DNA from: Parapedobacter pyrenivorans_A
GTDB taxonomy: Bacteria; Bacteroidota; Bacteroidia; Sphingobacteriales; Sphingobacteriaceae
DNA: 64,000 bases
Assembly: GCF_041925275.1 (NCBI RefSeq)
Contig: NZ_JBHEUZ010000009.1
Span: forward strand, 1-64,000
Reading direction: 5' to 3'
The stretch's first letter is position 1. The number at the start of each line of letters is the position of its first letter. Shown in pieces: positions 1 to 8,390 of the stretch. The position numbers and the translations under genes are program-made. Below the pieces are notes generated by a model. It was given only the letters and a program-made list of their open reading frames with translations, was not told the origin of the DNA and ran no database searches.

Positions 1-42
1 TTCATATCAATAATATTTGGGCGTAAAGCTACAGCGGATCAA

Positions 43-516
43 TTACTCAGAAAATATGCAGTTGGTCGGGCGGATACATACCACCGGCTGAATATCTCTT
101 GGCACATTCATTACATTGGCATTCTTGAAGTGTTTGTTTTCCGGCACGTGAAGTTTATACGGCCTATTAAAAGCCTCTTGAGATACATGGAAACGGCTGG
201 CCAACTTGCGTATCACTTCTTTGGAAAGCCCTTTTTTATAATTCAACATATCAGAAACGTAGCCCTTGCTAATACCTAAATAACCGACCAGATCTTTAGA
301 TTTTAATCCATGGTCCTTCATGAACGATTTCAATAGTTCGATGGGATCCATTTCCACAAAGCTATTGTTTGCCGTATCATAGTGCTCGATCAACAAGGTA
401 AGCAATTCCACTTCTTCGGTATTTGCAGGGTCTTTATCGAGAAATGTCTCCAATGCTTTGCAATAGGCATCATATTGTGCCTTATCTTTTATAACACTAT
501 ATTTCAATGTCGCCAT
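43..516 (-). CDS. higA: HigA-type antitoxin (XRE family)
   Basis: This 157-residue protein is the DNA-binding antitoxin of a HigBA module. A helix-turn-helix occupies roughly residues 65-115 (LKSKDLVGYLGISKGYVSDM is the core), followed by the family-typical SQEAFNRPYKL and NANVMN segments. The N-terminal half is the acidic helical part usual for HigA. The last 20 or so residues after NANVMN run past the usual family end, so the C-terminus may be slightly extended. It lies 12 bases downstream of higB in the toxin-first order typical of hig operons, and would be expected to repress that operon. Identification is from recalled family motifs, not a search. Confidence 0.85.
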   Translation of the reverse strand: MATLKYSVIKDKAQYDAYCKALETFLDKDPANTEEVELLTLLIEHYDTANNSFVEMDPIELLKSFMKDHGLKSKDLVGYLGISKGYVSDMLNYKKGLSKEVIRKLASRFHVSQEAFNRPYKLHVPENKHFKNANVMNVPRDIQPVVCIRPTNCIFSE

Positions 517-528
517 GTTCTTATCTAT

Positions 529-861
529 TCAGTAATCGTTTGTCGTATACTGTGCACCTAACGCACATAATTTGTCATATTCAGCATGCGTACCTATCCA
601 GCATATAAACAAATGTATCTGCTTTGCCCCAAATACATACTTGCAAATCATCCGATAGTTATTACCACCAATATCAAATACCACCCTATTACTGCCGTTG
701 CCAAGCAAATCTGCACTATTGAATGTCTGCTTAATATCCGTAGGCGATTCCCAATCTGCATATTTAATCTTTGCCAACCAATCCTGCAACGAAGTTCTAC
801 TCCTAGCGTGCAAAGTCACAAAATGCTCAACAGTTTGCTGCTTTACTAAATGTATACGCAT
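529..861 (-). CDS. higB: HigB-type toxin (mRNA interferase)
   Basis: HigB toxins are RelE-fold ribosome-dependent mRNA endonucleases. The frame opens at 927, but I choose the internal ATG at 861 (MRIHLVKQQTVEHF) because the family starts there and the extra 22 residues are hydrophobic and overlap the end of cas2. The protein is then 110 residues, with family motifs HARSRTSLQDWL, ADLLGNGSNRVVFDIGGNNY and CWIGTHAEYDKL. The conserved C-terminal aromatic and His residues are present, so it looks intact. It is followed by its antitoxin and begins 62 bases after cas2 on the same strand, so co-transcription with the cas genes is possible. Confidence 0.9.
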   Translation of the reverse strand: MRIHLVKQQTVEHFVTLHARSRTSLQDWLAKIKYADWESPTDIKQTFNSADLLGNGSNRVVFDIGGNNYRMICKYVFGAKQIHLFICWIGTHAEYDKLCALGAQYTTNDY

Positions 862-923
862 ACGGTACAAATACAAAGTTATAAATAAAAGTTCACAAAA
901 AGAGAACTTTCTAATTGGATTTC

Positions 924-1256
924 TCAAAACAACTCCAATTGTTGCGGCGTATCCGGTCGTTTCCCAATCTCTTTTCCGATAAATAATTCGATATCACCGA
1001 ATTGCTTATCCGTAATCGTCAATATTCCCACGTGCCCTTTCTCCGGCAATAGCCGCTTCACCCGCTTAATATGTACATCCGCATTTTCGCGGCTATTGCA
1101 ATGCCGTAAGTAGATGGAAAACTGGAACATCATAAAACCGTCCTGCATGATGTCCTTGCGAAATCGTGCATGAGCCGCCCGTTCCTTTCTGGTTTCTGTG
1201 GGCAAATCAAAAAAGACTAAAATCCACAAAACACGGTATTGGTTTAAACGATTCAA
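924..1256 (-). CDS. cas2: CRISPR-associated endonuclease Cas2
   Basis: Cas2 dimerises between two Cas1 dimers to form the spacer integration complex. The 110-residue size is typical of type II Cas2. The N-terminal beta strand ends in FFDLPTET, with the conserved Asp at residue 17, followed by an Arg-rich helix and the FQFSIYLRHCNSRENA core. It starts 16 bases after cas1 stops, so the two are surely translated from one message. It is the last cas gene of the operon. In type II-C loci the CRISPR array often follows cas2, but here a higBA pair follows and no repeats are visible to the left edge of the window. Confidence 0.95.
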   Translation of the reverse strand: MNRLNQYRVLWILVFFDLPTETRKERAAHARFRKDIMQDGFMMFQFSIYLRHCNSRENADVHIKRVKRLLPEKGHVGILTITDKQFGDIELFIGKEIGKRPDTPQQLELF

Positions 1257-1272
1257 CGCACACAGTGATTAA

Positions 1273-2175
1273 CTATAATGATGGGTAATTGATCTTACGG
1301 GATACTCCTTCAAAACACCGTGCTAATGATGCGGTCGTCCGGGACATACCCACCATTAATGGACTAGTAGTTTTGTCATCAAAACGCACGTCCACCTGAG
1401 GCAACTGCAATAACCGTGTCTTAAGCGTCGTATCCAATTCCTCAACAACGGCACCTTCGGTCACGATATCGTAAACAATACGGTCTACGAATGGCCGATA
1501 TGGCTCCATAATATCATCTGCAAGGCAATAGGCGTTGTACTTATTGCGGTGGAATATGCCCAATGTTGGCAGCAATCCCGAAGACACGAGGCTACGCGCC
1601 ACTATCGCTCGTAATATCGCATACCCATAATTCAGTAAATTATTGGGAGCTTCCCCTCCCCTGTTCCGATTAAAATCCATGTATCCGCTAAAAATGTTTT
1701 GCCAATAGTAGGCCGCAGCCCGTCCCTCGTAGTTATCCGGATCACCGGATTTAACGGACTTCGACCAGCGATACATATTCACTGTCTCTATTCCGATATC
1801 TTCTAGTACCCGTGCCTGGTTATATATTTTCTGTTGGATGGTTTGCTGCCAAAGCTGCTTTTTCAACGGCAAAGACGCTTCAATCTGATAACGAAACCGT
1901 TCGGCCTGCGTATTACCGCCATCCAATGGCAGAATCAACCCCGTGGGCATATGGCTGGCATCGCAGGAGATTAACGCCACATTATTCTGCACAAGTGCGG
2001 CAATGCAGCCGTGCGAAATAGTAATCTGCTGGTTTTCCAACACCACAACGCCAATATCCTCAATCGGCACCGTCCGGTCATCCTCCCTTCCCTTATCCGG
2101 AAAGGAAATGACCAATTGGCTGTTCTTATGGCTTAAGTAAGCTGGATTGGAGAACATGAGGGTACGCTTAATCAT
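1273..2175 (-). CDS. cas1: Type II CRISPR-associated endonuclease Cas1
   Basis: Cas1 is the integrase that inserts new spacers. The 300-residue protein has the N-terminal beta domain (residues 1-80, with NQQITISHGCIAAL) and the helical catalytic domain. The expected metal ligands are visible: Glu150 in NYEGRAAAYYW, His209 in LGIFHRNKYNAY and the acidic pair in DDIMEPYRPFVD (Glu224, Asp231). The start at 2175 gives the usual MIKRTLMFSNPAYLS opening. Base composition is clearly higher in GC than in the three genes upstream (cas9, rhuM-like, UVR-like). A gap of 111 bases separates it from the preceding gene, so it may have its own promoter. Confidence 0.95.
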   Translation of the reverse strand: MIKRTLMFSNPAYLSHKNSQLVISFPDKGREDDRTVPIEDIGVVVLENQQITISHGCIAALVQNNVALISCDASHMPTGLILPLDGGNTQAERFRYQIEASLPLKKQLWQQTIQQKIYNQARVLEDIGIETVNMYRWSKSVKSGDPDNYEGRAAAYYWQNIFSGYMDFNRNRGGEAPNNLLNYGYAILRAIVARSLVSSGLLPTLGIFHRNKYNAYCLADDIMEPYRPFVDRIVYDIVTEGAVVEELDTTLKTRLLQLPQVDVRFDDKTTSPLMVGMSRTTASLARCFEGVSRKINYPSL

Positions 2176-2286
2176 AGTTGGTCAGGTTAGCTCGCTTTCA
2201 AATCATTGATATTTGCTGAAAATGATTGTTTTACACTCCCTTGGATAAGCCGGACGGTTTGTTGCGATTCGAGACATATTACCATC

Positions 2287-3111
2287 TCACTCATCTTCTT
2301 CTTTAATCCGTTTGATTTCTTTCCGGACGTTCTCTGCCCATTGATAGTTTTCTTCAGCAAGTGCTTCCTGCAATTCCTCCTCCAACCATTCTAACTGAAT
2401 GTTGGAAAATGGTATAAATTTAGCTTCATCATTTCCATCGGCTTCTTCAGTCTCTTCAATACTTTTTTCCAATTTTTCAAATTCCTCTTTCGTATGTTTT
2501 GGGTCACCATAAAAAGTGATTTCGTTAAACAAACAAGCGATGAGTTCTCTCAACGTAATGCCGTCTTCAAATTCAAAGAGCGTGTCATGCTGTTTAGTTT
2601 CAGCATTCCAAACGCTGATTTCACAATGTTTATCAAACGCAACGGGAACATCTCTTAGATTCTGTATATCTACAAAAGAAGTTGCGTACCTCTCCTCTCC
2701 GTTTTCCCTTTCTGCCGACTTTGCTATCGCAGAAAAACCCAAATACTTGGTAAAGCTATTATCGTATTTGCTGGTTTTCCTGTCAAAATATGTATGAGCA
2801 TCTATGTGCCAGCCAAAACGGATTTCAAAGAATTTAACATCCTCTTTTGTTTTGTCCTTTTCAATTTCTTCAAACCAATCTTTCATTTTCCAGCCTCTTG
2901 TTTCCGCTAAAAAATGCTCTTCTAATTTATCAAGGTACGGTGCTAAATTTGAAAAAACATCCCCATAGGTAATGCCCTCATCGAGTATAAGCTCATGATT
3001 ATAGTAATACCAGAAAGGTCTGTCTATCTTGACTAGTTCGGCTTTTTTCAGATTCTCATTGTATTCAGAGGTGTAAAAACCATTCTTTTTTAATTGGATA
3101 ATGTCTGACAT
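2287..3111 (-). CDS. Unrecognised acidic protein with UVR-like C-terminus, inside the cas operon
   Basis: I do not recognise this 274-residue protein by family. It is strongly acidic and rich in aromatics, with no signal peptide or membrane segment. The last 35 residues (EWLEEELQEALAEENYQWA and what follows) resemble a UVR motif, the helical hairpin by which UvrB and UvrC contact each other. Before it lies a Glu-rich linker (about 210-228). The N-terminal 200 residues contain short predicted strands (FFEIRFGWHIDAHTYFD) but no catalytic signature I can name. It lies 28 bases after the RhuM-family gene and 111 before cas1 on the same strand, so it is in a position normally empty in type II-C operons. 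Function unknown. Confidence 0.75.
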   Translation of the reverse strand: MSDIIQLKKNGFYTSEYNENLKKAELVKIDRPFWYYYNHELILDEGITYGDVFSNLAPYLDKLEEHFLAETRGWKMKDWFEEIEKDKTKEDVKFFEIRFGWHIDAHTYFDRKTSKYDNSFTKYLGFSAIAKSAERENGEERYATSFVDIQNLRDVPVAFDKHCEISVWNAETKQHDTLFEFEDGITLRELIACLFNEITFYGDPKHTKEEFEKLEKSIEETEEADGNDEAKFIPFSNIQLEWLEEELQEALAEENYQWAENVRKEIKRIKEEDE

Positions 3112-3139
3112 AGTTCATCATACTTTTAGAAGATTTCAC

Positions 3140-4132
3140 CTAATTTGCCTGTTTCCCTTTCTTTTTCACCTGCTGTTCTATCTGTTTCAAACTGTCTAAG
3201 TATGCCTTTTCCACTTCGCTCAACGTTTTGTTCTGATACTTGCGAAATTCCGTTTTGGCTCTTTCTTCTGCTTGATTGTGGCTAATTTTTCCTGCGTCCT
3301 GCAATAATTTTCTACCTGCGGAATTTAAAATACGGTCGAGTTCGTTGATATAATCCTGCATTTTCATCGGTTTTTCTTCGATGGCATTGATTTCAGCCAA
3401 ATCAAAATAAGCCGACACCAAATTGTTCAACACTTTCAGTTCCTCTACCTGCAAATAATTCTTGGCTATCAGCGCTTCGGCTTGTGTCGGTTGAGTTCCT
3501 TTGAAATTGGTCAACCCGGCAAACGGTTTGTCAGAATTCACTCTGAAATAAATCACTTCAGCAGCAGTTTGTCCGTGTGCCGCAAAGTGCAGCTTGTTTT
3601 GTACGATTTTAAAAAACAAAATACTTTCCGCCGCTTTCGGATTATAATCAATTGCTGTGGCATACAAATCCAGCACCTGGCGGTACATCACTTTTTCGCT
3701 GCTGCGAATATCGCGAATGGCGTCTAATAATTCTTTCCAGTAATTTCCACCTCCGAGATTTTTCAGGCGATTGCTGTCGATGGTGAAACCTTTAATCAAA
3801 TATTCTTTTAAGCGTTGGGTTGCCCAAATGCGGAAAGAAGTAGCTACACTTGATTTGATACGATAACCAAGCGAAATAATCATATCCAGATTATAGTGTT
3901 CTACATTGTAATTTTTACCGTCCGAAGCAGTTGTTCGGAAACTCCGAACAACTGCTTCTCTGTTCAATTCTCCTTCTTCAAATATATGTTTGATATGCTC
4001 GCTCACATTGGCTTTACTAGTCTGATAAAGTTCGACCAACTGGGCTTGACTAAGCCATACCGTTTCATTCTCAAATTTTACATCTATTTGAGTTTGGTTG
4101 TCGGAAGTTTGGTAGATGATGATTTCGTTCAT
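3140..4132 (-). CDS. RhuM-family protein inserted between cas9 and cas1
   Basis: The 330-residue protein has the hallmarks of the 'virulence RhuM' family: an N-terminal winged-helix-like part (VWLSQAQLVELYQTSKANVS), the FRTTASDGKNYNVEHYNLDM block and SLGYRIKSSVATSFRIWATQ, then a Fic-like helical C-terminal region rich in Lys and Glu. The biochemical role of the family is not established; in Bacteroidota its members are often found beside restriction or other defence genes. Here it starts 3 bases after the cas9 stop codon (4136), so it is almost certainly co-translated with cas9. A perfect 16-bp hairpin lies inside its coding sequence. Confidence 0.85.
   Translation of the reverse strand: MNEIIIYQTSDNQTQIDVKFENETVWLSQAQLVELYQTSKANVSEHIKHIFEEGELNREAVVRSFRTTASDGKNYNVEHYNLDMIISLGYRIKSSVATSFRIWATQRLKEYLIKGFTIDSNRLKNLGGGNYWKELLDAIRDIRSSEKVMYRQVLDLYATAIDYNPKAAESILFFKIVQNKLHFAAHGQTAAEVIYFRVNSDKPFAGLTNFKGTQPTQAEALIAKNYLQVEELKVLNNLVSAYFDLAEINAIEEKPMKMQDYINELDRILNSAGRKLLQDAGKISHNQAEERAKTEFRKYQNKTLSEVEKAYLDSLKQIEQQVKKKGKQAN
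3924..3958. repeat. Perfect 16-bp inverted repeat inside the RhuM-family gene
   Basis: Two exact 16-base arms, 3924-3939 (GAAGCAGTTGTTCGGA) and 3943-3958, are separated by a 3-base loop AAC. They encode the AVVRSFRTTA part of the protein, so the hairpin is under coding constraint. In RNA it would be a very stable stem-loop in the middle of the cas9-cas1 message. It could be a regulatory or RNA-processing site, or a by-product of the repeated Val-Val-Arg/Arg-Thr-Thr codons. Confidence 0.8.
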
Positions 4133-4135
4133 TGC

Positions 4136-7100
4136 CTATTCTCCGATTTTTATAATTTCTCCGAGATGATTTACCCTTATTTTCGTTATTCTTTCCAATA
4201 ATTTATTAGACCTAATATTAATCCAACTTACTTCTTTAATATTCCTATTCACGCTTGTTTCTAAATGATGACGAAAATGTATATCAAATTCCCCGCTACT
4301 TTTCTTACTCATCTTCTGCACTCTAAACAATTTATCGCTTATCCGTTTTCTATTTTTATCGTCAAAGAAATCAACTTCATTTTCTTCCTGGGGGTTTTCA
4401 GCATGTTTTAAATCAAAGACAAACAAATCATTTATCTGCATAGAGAATTGGAAAACTCCCAATTCATCATTGTCATTTCGATTGATAATCGGATATGGAT
4501 TTCCGTGTTCTTCCACATTTTGCAGACCAATGGCAACGGCTTCCCAAAAGGAAACGACCTTGTCATTGTATTTTCCGTTTTCATCTTTGTAGATTAAAGC
4601 ATGATGATTTTTGCCTGTAATTGCATAACCATTCCTTATTTTTTCTACCTTGCTTTCATCGGAAACCGTTACAGTCTTTAAAATCATTCCGTTTTTTAAT
4701 CGGATTGGATTTTCGGCTAAGTTTTTAAACGCTTCTTTGATTTTTCCGCCATTCAATCTTTCTTCTACCGCTCGTTTACTTTCAGCATCAATAATTTTTC
4801 CTATTTGGGCTTCTGTTATATTTTCATTTACATTAACACGTTTAGTGTTGATCCATTCATAAATAGTTACTTCTTTTAGTTCTTTTTCTTTGTAAAGAAT
4901 AGGTTCTTTTTTCAAAGTTTTTGCATCAAAAGCAATTTTGGGATTGTGATCAAATTTCGCAAGATGCTGATGAAGTATTTCTTTGATTTCGGGATTTACA
5001 ACCATTTCGATTTCTTTTACAAAAACTTTATCGCTTAGCTTCATTTTCTTTTCGGCAATGCGTTTTACACGTCCCATAATGGTATCTTCGTGCAGTCTTG
5101 CACGCGGAACCCAAGTTGCTTTCGGTTCTACATTTTTAGGGGTATTTACATTTTTCGTTAATACTTTGCTGTTTTCCTTTTTGAAAGAAATCAGAATATT
5201 TTCCAGATGTTTTTGTGCTTCCTTGCGGATATTCGGTATCGCACATGCTATGATATTTCCCTGATGGTCCGAAAATTCTTTTAGCGAGAATTTCCCTTCC
5301 AATGCTTTTTCAATATTTTCAATCTCTTCTTTGCTTAAAGCATCTCTTTCAAATTGATAAATCTTGTTGAGATTATTGAGCTTAAAGATGATTTTTTGGT
5401 CGGTCAAAGCACAAATCAAAGCATCAACTGCGTGATGCCTATGGTCATCTCGTTTACTCCAATCCGAGATAACTTCAAAGGTCTTTGTTTGTCCGTTATT
5501 TGTTTTTATGGTCTTTTCTTCAACCTGCCCGATAGCTTTGTATTTATCAAAAGTCAATTCCTGCAACAGATTTTTCAATTCCCATTCATCACGCAGAAAA
5601 TCCGTTACCTGCCCTGTTGTGGTATAAACATTCGGACAAACGGTTTTCAGCATTTTTACGGCTTCTTTGGCAATGTATTGGGAATCTTTTTTCATTCTTT
5701 CCACAAAATCCGAAGGAATATCTTCGCCTTTGCAAAGCAAGCTTTCAAACTTCGCCTTTGAAATGCTTCCTTTTCCATCTTTGTACAGATCGTTTACTTT
5801 TTCGATGTATTCTTGTAATGTGGTTTCACCCTTAGATGCTATAAAATCGTAAGCGGTTCTTTGTCCTTTATCCGAATTACATTTTCTATGGGTGATGATA
5901 TAGTTACTCAATGCATTATTGAAAGAACGGGATTTTGGCAGTATATGTTCGATGTCCGCATTGCCAGTAAGCATATCGGTGGCTTTGACGGGATTGCTAC
6001 AATACAAACATCTCTGAGCAGTTTCTTCCCAAAGAATATAACGCGTTACATCTCTTCCATTCACGAATTTAAAACCATATTCTTCCAGAAGTTTTTTTCT
6101 TATAGTATCATTATTTTTTTTGTTTTTGGAGTTTGACAGCGAAATGTTTTTTCTGGTTTTAGCACTATTTCTCAGTTCACGCGCAAGCTCAACCCTTATC
6201 TCATCAATGTTTCCGTATTCTTCAATTACGAGATTTACAACATTTACGACCTGATTTAGAATTTGCTCCACAACGGGATTTCTTAGCGCATTCTTTTTCA
6301 GCTGTTTTAATTTTGGCTGAAGCTCAATTTCAGTTTTGTATCCACTGTGGTCATAACCGACTTCATCACAAGACTCGCTATACCCCTGACCCTTTCCCAA
6401 ATACGGAAGCAATTTTCGAATAGCACGGGTGGATAAACTTCCGTAATCCGAAGAATAACCTACTTTTTTAGCAATAATTTCTGCTTGATTTTCAGAAAAA
6501 CCAAAACGATTTCTCAAAGCATTGACGACTTCTTTTTCCGTTGGCAAAGAATAAGTGATGTGCCACAATTCAAACAATCCGCCTTTTTCATCATTCACAT
6601 CTAGATTAAAAAAAAGATATTGTTCGAAATTTTTTATATCTGCCTCTTGCAAAGCCTTTTTCAAAACAGCATAAGTTCGGCTTCCATCCAATTCAGTAAA
6701 ATTCAGATAGATTTTATCGCTTCTGCCATAACCCAGAATTTTCTTGATTTCGGTGATTGTCAACTTGTGTTTGGCATTTAGGTTTTCTCCGTTCCACAAG
6801 GCATCTTTCAATTTCTGTTTTTGTTCTTGAGTCGGTTTGAAAGTCTCTCCGTTTGGAGTTTTCCATGATAAATCGTTTATCTTTTGCAATATTCTGAACA
6901 ATTCAAAATAAGGGGAACTTCTGGCAACGGCTTTATGGTGTCTTTCAAACGGACATTCGGAAATCAACCCTTTTTGGCTTTTTAATGGTCGTTGATAATA
7001 AATAGTTCTGTTACGAATCAAATCATATAATGTTGATTCATTATCGTCCTCATTTGAGCCACCCATTAAAACAGGATAATACTTTTTCTGTTCGTCCCAT

Positions 7101-7696
7101 ATCCTGTCAAATTCTTCTGTATAGGAATTTCGTTGGTAAGTGCGTTCCCGCAACAGGACTTCAAAAGTATTTTTACTTTCCTGCAATTCCGAATATAATT
7201 TTTGCCCGATAGTTCCGTGGCCCAACGCTTTTTCAAGTTCAGCAATCCGTTCTTTATATTCGGTTGAATTTTCTTCTTCTGAAACCGATTTCCTGTTGCT
7301 TAAAAATCCTCTCCGTTGATTCAAAAGAATTAGAACCCTGCCCAATTCCTGCAAAGAGATTTGTTCCGAAACAGCCTTTGCCCTTAATCCGTAAAGTTCA
7401 ATTGCAGAAAGATTAAATAAGTCATCTGTCGGAAACATATTATTCTCTTTCAACGTTTGGTAAAGCTTGTCCCGCCTTGCTTTAAATCGTTGATTATTTT
7501 TTCTGATTCCTCTTTTTATGGATCTGTCGAGGTTCTTACTCGCAGTGTTACCCGAATAAAATTTTCCGTGAAAATCAGGGTCTTCTGGAACAATTCTTAC
7601 AGATAATTTTTCAATTGATTTTTTTCCGTTTTCTTCTTTTATAATCGCTACTCCAACAGAAGAAACGCCTATATCCAGTCCTAATATTCTTTTCAT
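4136..7696 (-). CDS. cas9: Type II-C CRISPR effector Cas9
   Basis: Cas9 is the RNA-guided, dual-nuclease effector that cuts DNA with crRNA and tracrRNA. All catalytic parts are present in the 1186 residues: RuvC-I with Asp8 (GLDIGVSSVG), an Arg-rich bridge helix at about 58-80 (RSIKRGIRKNNQRFKARRDK), RuvC-II Glu503 (RVELAREL), the HNH site around His584 (DIEHILPKS, then KCNSDKGQRT) with a nearby CLYC pair, and RuvC-III (HHAVDA, His755 and Asp758). The C-terminal 400 residues are the PAM-interacting region. The length and the lack of csn2 or cas4 fit subtype II-C. The gene opens the minus-strand cas operon; its upstream spacer is shared with the divergent tracrRNA. It looks intact and active. 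Confidence 0.97.
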   Translation of the reverse strand: MKRILGLDIGVSSVGVAIIKEENGKKSIEKLSVRIVPEDPDFHGKFYSGNTASKNLDRSIKRGIRKNNQRFKARRDKLYQTLKENNMFPTDDLFNLSAIELYGLRAKAVSEQISLQELGRVLILLNQRRGFLSNRKSVSEEENSTEYKERIAELEKALGHGTIGQKLYSELQESKNTFEVLLRERTYQRNSYTEEFDRIWDEQKKYYPVLMGGSNEDDNESTLYDLIRNRTIYYQRPLKSQKGLISECPFERHHKAVARSSPYFELFRILQKINDLSWKTPNGETFKPTQEQKQKLKDALWNGENLNAKHKLTITEIKKILGYGRSDKIYLNFTELDGSRTYAVLKKALQEADIKNFEQYLFFNLDVNDEKGGLFELWHITYSLPTEKEVVNALRNRFGFSENQAEIIAKKVGYSSDYGSLSTRAIRKLLPYLGKGQGYSESCDEVGYDHSGYKTEIELQPKLKQLKKNALRNPVVEQILNQVVNVVNLVIEEYGNIDEIRVELARELRNSAKTRKNISLSNSKNKKNNDTIRKKLLEEYGFKFVNGRDVTRYILWEETAQRCLYCSNPVKATDMLTGNADIEHILPKSRSFNNALSNYIITHRKCNSDKGQRTAYDFIASKGETTLQEYIEKVNDLYKDGKGSISKAKFESLLCKGEDIPSDFVERMKKDSQYIAKEAVKMLKTVCPNVYTTTGQVTDFLRDEWELKNLLQELTFDKYKAIGQVEEKTIKTNNGQTKTFEVISDWSKRDDHRHHAVDALICALTDQKIIFKLNNLNKIYQFERDALSKEEIENIEKALEGKFSLKEFSDHQGNIIACAIPNIRKEAQKHLENILISFKKENSKVLTKNVNTPKNVEPKATWVPRARLHEDTIMGRVKRIAEKKMKLSDKVFVKEIEMVVNPEIKEILHQHLAKFDHNPKIAFDAKTLKKEPILYKEKELKEVTIYEWINTKRVNVNENITEAQIGKIIDAESKRAVEERLNGGKIKEAFKNLAENPIRLKNGMILKTVTVSDESKVEKIRNGYAITGKNHHALIYKDENGKYNDKVVSFWEAVAIGLQNVEEHGNPYPIINRNDNDELGVFQFSMQINDLFVFDLKHAENPQEENEVDFFDDKNRKRISDKLFRVQKMSKKSSGEFDIHFRHHLETSVNRNIKEVSWINIRSNKLLERITKIRVNHLGEIIKIGE

Positions 7697-7766
7697 AGCA
7701 AATTAGTTGTCAATTTAAATTCATCTAAAGTAAAAAATAAAAAAACTCAACTTTACGGTTTCCCAT

Positions 7767-7797
7767 ATTGTCCAAATCAATTTATATCTTATCTTTG
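7767..7797 (+). promoter_or_regulatory. Promoter of the tracrRNA
   Basis: A Bacteroidota sigma-A-type promoter is visible: ATTG at 7767-7770 (close to the -33 TTTG), exactly 19 bases of spacer, then TATCTTTG at 7790-7797, a full match to the TAnnTTTG -7 element. Transcription would start near 7803, at the beginning of the anti-repeat. The -7 box overlaps what would be the distal part of the anti-repeat, consistent with promoters built into repeat sequence in some type II-C loci. Confidence 0.7.
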
Positions 7798-7802
7798 TTC
7801 TT

Positions 7803-7869
7803 GAAAGCAAATCACAATAAGGATTATTCCGTTGTGAAAACATTTAAGGCGGGGCAACTCGCCTTTTTT
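7803..7869 (+). ncRNA. tracrRNA of the type II-C system
   Basis: The sequence 7801-7817 (TTGAAAGCAAATCACAA) is the reverse complement of the GTTGTGATTTGCTTTCAA start that I recall for Bacteroides-type II-C CRISPR repeats, so it is read as the anti-repeat. It is followed by a nexus-like hairpin (GGA-TTAT-TCC at 7821-7830), the segment CCGTTGTGAAAACATTTAA, and a GC-rich terminator hairpin (7846-7865) with a T run. It is transcribed divergently from cas9, about 105 bases upstream of its start codon. The RNA should pair with pre-crRNA and load into Cas9. The predicted partner repeat is not found anywhere else in the window. The identification rests on this recalled repeat and the layout. Confidence 0.85.
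7846..7869 (+). terminator. Rho-independent terminator of the tracrRNA
   Basis: Stem arms AAGGCG (7846-7851) and CGCCTT (7860-7865) enclose an 8-base loop and are followed by T residues to 7869. In type II-C systems this hairpin is also the 3' structural hairpin of the mature tracrRNA. Confidence 0.8.
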
Positions 7870-8390
7870 ATTTTAGCCGTTAGTCTTCTCCTCCCCCATT
7901 CGATACTCGCCACATACTTCTACCCTATGCAGCCGGTGATAATCTCTAAATGTGCATCCAGCCGTGAACCGACCTTGGAAAAATTCCACGCCTGCAAAAC
8001 ATCGCCGGTATTCTCCATTACGGACGACTGCATAAGTGGCACGTCGTTTAGGTGTAACGAAAGGTTCACAAACGGCAAAATCTCGACGTGGAGCTTTAAA
8101 TCGGCTGTATGGCTCATAAGGTGTTGTTAAGTTGGATACGACAGTAGGTTACATGCTTTTCAGGTTTTATAGCGTCCAATATACGAATTATAGCTTAAAA
8201 ACAAGGGTGTTACGAATTATATATTACTTTTTCTGTCCGCCCAATAATTCATTAGCTCCTATTACTCCAAAATTACGGTACCTCAGCACATTTTCCTTAG
8301 GGCAATCCGTAATGCCGGATGAACCAATACTGAATCGAGAAAGGCTGAGTGGATCGTTTGCGAAAATAAGGTAAAACTATTTGGCAACGG
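7870..8390. other. Gene-poor spacer between tracrRNA and the 21-bp repeat array
   Basis: No convincing gene was found. On the minus strand an 80-odd-codon open frame ends at 7873, but it has no ATG and would run into the tracrRNA terminator. Plus- and minus-strand ATG frames here overlap each other and look random. The stretch 8130-8290 is AT-rich with no recognisable promoter or hairpin. Confidence 0.4.

Noticed and set aside
7768..8130. 120-residue plus-strand frame over the tracrRNA
   Set aside because: It runs through the tracrRNA promoter, anti-repeat and terminator, and its composition is not protein-like.
7873..8140. Minus-strand open frame of about 83 codons ending at 7873
   Set aside because: It has a fairly protein-like composition but no ATG, and it ends inside the tracrRNA terminator region; kept only as a possible decayed fragment.
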